A stretch of DNA of 34,034 bases from Zygnema cylindricum. Lineage: Eukaryota > Streptophyta > Zygnematophyceae > Zygnematales > Zygnemataceae. The stretch spans positions 188,001 through 222,034 of the forward strand of contig JBBHKE010002542.1 in assembly GCA_037447655.1 (NCBI GenBank), read 5' to 3'. Position numbers and translations under genes: made by a program. The notes below the pieces were generated by a model. That model saw only the letters and a program-made list of their open reading frames with translations, searched no databases and was not told the DNA's origin. Shown here one piece after another: positions 30,879 through 34,034 of this stretch (position 1 is its first letter; the number at the start of each line of letters is the position of its first letter).

Positions 30879-31509
30879 GCTTGTAGTTTTTCAGTTTTGG
30901 CCATGCCACCCTTTTTGTACCCCTGGACTCAGATGGTTTGCCATCGTGCTTTTTAATTCATCCTGTCTCAAAACTCTTCTAACAGTTACAACTATCAATC
31001 GCTATCAGCGTCTATAAGTAATAACACATTCTGTCCATCTGAACATAAAATACCATATGTGATAGTAAGTGTGTTGTTAATGCTAATTCCTTTTTTGGAT
31101 CAAAATCAGCATTAATATGCACCATACGATAATAAATTCTCAGATGAGTGGTGTATGCAGCAGCACACTACGACAGGATGGCCATCGACGGTTTTTCGCC
31201 ACTCTTGTTGAGGACTTTTGTGAATCAATTAGGGTTTTACTTCATCAAATATTGGAAATGTTTTATTTTTCGTAGCATGGAAAAAAAATCTAAAGATAAA
31301 AGTAATAGTGCAACCGAAGGAAATGAAAGAGACTAATATAGTATTCTGGGGCATCACATCACACGTGACAAAAAAAAAGAAAAAAAAAGACAATCAAAAG
31401 AACATAAAAAAAAATAAAAATGGCTGACTTTATTAAAAAGCGCGATGGTAAACCATCTGAGTCCATGGGAACAAAAGGAAGTAGCACGGCAAAAACTGAA
31501 AAACTACAT
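30879..31509. mobile_element. Long inverted repeat, possible foldback or MITE-like element
   Basis: The left arm (about 30879-30957: CTTGTAGTTTTTCAGTTTTG, then GGACTCAGATGGTTTGCCAT, CGTGCTTTTTAAT) is mirrored by the right arm (about 31432-31509; reverse complement ATGTAGTTTTTCAGTTTTTG, then GGACTCAGATGGTTTACCAT, CGCGCTTTTTAAT). Arms are about 78 bp and weaker similarity may extend outward. The 475-bp centre has no coding capacity. Confidence 0.7.
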
Positions 31510-31879
31510 GTCGGGGGAAGAAACAAAAACGATAAGCAAGGCAAAAGCAACGAAAATACGAAAAGATGGCCATATCACAATTGAACAAAATCAAAACAAA
31601 GAAAAAGATTAAATTGCACCATGGACTTAATGCATTTATTGCGTAAATTATAAAAACATTGCAAAACATTAAAGCATCGAATTACAGGATTAAAGCAGAT
31701 ATTGAATCATTGAAGCTATTTTAAAGCACAATTTCGCCGTTCTCTAAATAAAAAACAAGGATTTCCACAATTAAGTTCCAGAACATGACCAATACCGTAA
31801 ATTTGTCCACCCCAACAGCTTCCATGTGCGCCAAAAAAAAATGCCATAAAACAAAAAAATTGGACATTCTGATGTATCT

Positions 31880-33298
31880 CTAACTTAATAATGGGAATAA
31901 GGAGCAGGTCTGTTTGAATTCTTCATAGTTGGAGATGTCAAGCATATCTTCAATTGATTCTTTCGAACTTAAAGATTTCTCTTCGTCCTTATTCCCTCTC
32001 TCTACGGGAGATTCTTCTCCCACGATTTCAGTTTCCATCGCCGAGTTTTCCGATGTACTTTCTTTTTTGTCATCTTGTGATAAAGAAGATACTGAAGGTT
32101 CCTCTTTTTCTACACCATTGTCCTTCGTGGCCGAATGAAGTTCGTCTTTTATTGCAGTATTCTTTCCACGACCCCAAACTTGAACCGTAAGTTTTTTCCT
32201 ACTTTGAGAACCTTCTCCAACATGTTTATCAAACCATTGCAAAAGGTCTGGAAGTTTCAGATTGGGATCCTGCAAAACTGCTGCTTCTAATTTTCTCGCA
32301 TTAAAAATGTACCTGCAAAAAAAAGAAAAGTCTCCTCCTTCCATGAAACCTCTTTACCTTATACGAGCGAAACATTCAGACAAAAATATTTCTTATTTCG
32401 TTTTCCCTCCCTCTCTTAATCTCAATATACACATAACATAAAATTTGTGTGTACAGTGAACTTCTGTAAATACTGAGACGTAGTTTACTTTCGACAATAT
32501 TTTTAGGAACTTCACATATACATCCAAAGACAGAATCGATGGAAACAACCCTCTTCATCTCACTGAACTTATCACAATTTACCTATTTTCCCAGATTTGC
32601 TCCCACAGACGGTCTCCTTCCTCTCCAAGACTGTAGTCCTTATGTAGTTTCTGTAATATCAACGCTTCTCGATGGTTCTCGAATTCGTCCTCATCCATAT
32701 TTGCCTGCAAAAAACACAATCCAAAAAATGAAAACAAATAGTGCAAAAATGACAGATCTTTTGTAGCAATTTTTACAAACAAAGGAGCCTCTAGACCTCT
32801 CACCATTATCACTGTTGCGTTTATTCACAAGTTTATATTTGTGTTGGCGTTGGTAAAAACAAATGAATGCCCAATTAGGTCAGATGCATTCCATATACCA
32901 ACTCATGTTTCTTAATGGAAAAATTTGCCCAAATCACTCTCAGAAACCTCACATAGATTTGGTTCAAAAATAATGTCTCAACCAAAGTAAAGATGATGAA
33001 CGGTGTGTTTAAACGGCCAAGTCTTGATTATTTCCCATGTTTTCCCTCACAAACCGACAAGCTTTTTATCTCACGTCTCTCTCTCCCCTCCTCCCGCTCT
33101 CTCCCCCTGCTCTCTTTTCACAGTTGAAACACGAAGAAGCTCACAAGATCTTGTCGAAATTGCCGAAGAAAGACTTCCATCCGGGCCTGAAGGTAGGGTG
33201 GAGTATATTCGGCCGACTGGACTCGCATGCAAAATCCCAAAACTCGATACGTGACTCTCACCCCACAATCAACTCGATAACCCAACTGCTCCTTTGTC
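31880..33298 (-). CDS. Nardilysin/insulinase-like M16 protein, last three exons
   Basis: Minus-strand exons 33298-33145, 32704-32583 and 32312-31880 join in phase with GT-AG introns and end in TAG at 31882-31880. The first exon continues an Arg codon and reads TKEQLGYRVDCGVRVTYRVL, GFCMRVQSAEY, the strongly conserved C-terminal-half motif of nardilysin and insulin-degrading enzyme. The second encodes DEFENHREALILQKLHKDYS and DRLWEQIW. The third has RYIFNARKLEA, LPDLLQWFDKHV and the last strand KLTVQVWGRG. A Ser/Glu/Lys-rich stretch of about 80 residues follows before the end ISNYEEFKQTCSLFPLLS. The catalytic zinc site lies in the N-terminal half, outside the window, so activity cannot be judged. 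Similarity is closest to plant nardilysin-like proteins from memory of the family. Confidence 0.88.
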
Positions 33299-34034
33299 CT
33301 GTCGACCAAACGAAGAAAAAACTGTTAAAAGAAATAACTTTTTTTTGTACCACAGTCGCAAGCGAGCCACCTCGCACCATAATCTGGATAAAAGTAACCA
33401 GGATGTCCTCATTTGTCACGAACAATGACAGTAATACTAAAAGAAAATGAAGGACAGCGATAGAAGAGAAGATCATGTGAATGGAATAAATGGGCTGGTC
33501 AGGAGAAATAAGACGTATGATAAAGAAATAGAATGGTCCACAACATTTCAGGTGCAGCTTTGGCTAGTTATGGAGTGAGACGTAATAAATGATCTAGTCA
33601 GGTCGTACTTAATTATGTTTTAAGAGTGCAGCTACTGCAAAACAAAGCCTTGAAAAATGTCATCAAACAACCAAGTTAATTTTGCCTTGACTTAGCTCCT
33701 TTTTATGAAGTTATAGGACAATTCTCCCAAAAAAACACCTAATTATCTGCTTCATCCAATAAATTTGTATTTATATTCAGATTGCTGATCCTTAGTCATT
33801 TCATTCTTTTTCTGACAGGGGAACCTTACTTTCACATTTAATTGGGACCTGAGAAGAGTTTTTCTTGTCCAATTCCACTTAAATCCCTGACAAGTAATTT
33901 TCCCCAATTTTTAGACAAAGCACAAAATCTTTTACTTGTACTATCAAAGTCACATTCTTTGTTTTCTTCTACGCCTCCTTCTGTCATCAACTTGAGCAAA
34001 AAACTGAAAACACTTTAGAGGCCAACGCCAGTTG
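33299..34034. other. Intron or flank of the nardilysin-like gene
   Basis: Sequence upstream of the 33298 acceptor (minus strand ...TTTGGTCGACAG). The preceding exon, expected to end just before the RTKEQLGY segment, was not found, so this is probably one long intron continuing past the window. A minus-strand open patch near 33850-34000 has no family signature. Confidence 0.5.

Larger units (their letters stand above)
29752..31879. other. Convergent intergenic spacer
   Basis: The stretch lies between the stop codons of two convergent genes. It holds a purine-rich GAGA tract (about 29804-30010), a short AGGATATAAG repeat (about 30018-30050) and a long inverted repeat (30879-31509). No coding frame is credible. 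The 3' untranslated regions of both genes must lie here; TTTATT at 31424 could be a minus-strand AATAAA signal, but it is far from the stop. Confidence 0.6.

Noticed and set aside
33258-33476. Minus-strand frame upstream of the 33298 acceptor as a further nardilysin exon
   Set aside because: Its residues (FVTNEDILVTFIQIMVRGG) do not resemble the sequence preceding RTKEQLGY in M16 proteins; an intron with an acceptor at 33299-33300 explains it.

Overview
The window looks like nuclear DNA of a plant (streptophyte). Three things point there. Two spliced host genes resemble plant family members: a small DUF2062 membrane protein and the C-terminal end of a nardilysin-like M16 protein. The LTR retrotransposons carry a primer-binding site matching the anticodon region of plant-type initiator tRNA-Met. 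The repeat content (Ty1/copia, hAT, MITEs, a CT microsatellite across an assembly gap) fits. The species cannot be named from sequence alone.

Positions 1-16946 are a pile of decayed Ty1/copia elements of one family, in at least four subfamily states. In order: the tail and LTR of element A, whose LTR is split by a 1.63-kb insertion with a 5-bp target duplication; two partial LTR 3' ends; element B (gag plus an RNase H remnant, no intact pol); its 3' LTR; element C (integrase, reverse transcriptase, RNase H, many stops); LTR D; element E on the minus strand (gag, protease, integrase and start of RT, flanked by two LTRs); and element F (RNase H and 3' LTR). No copy is intact. LTR ends abut coding sequence exactly at several places, which suggests nested insertion followed by deletion.

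Positions 16947-19105 hold nothing I recognise. Positions 19106-23992 are a hAT DNA transposon: short terminal inverted repeats, two directly repeated subterminal arrays, a BED-finger/hAT transposase with one intron and about four frameshifts, and a MITE nested in its 3' part. More MITEs of the same family follow.

Positions 25773-29751 are a five-exon plus-strand gene for a roughly 177-residue DUF2062 protein; all splice phases agree. Its introns hold a MITE, a 13-bp minisatellite and a CT microsatellite containing 933 N. A 2.1-kb spacer with a purine tract and a long inverted repeat separates it from the convergent minus-strand gene at 31880-33298, the last three exons of a nardilysin/insulinase-like protein whose upstream exons lie beyond the window. 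I found no CRISPR array and no convincing functional tRNA or rRNA gene.
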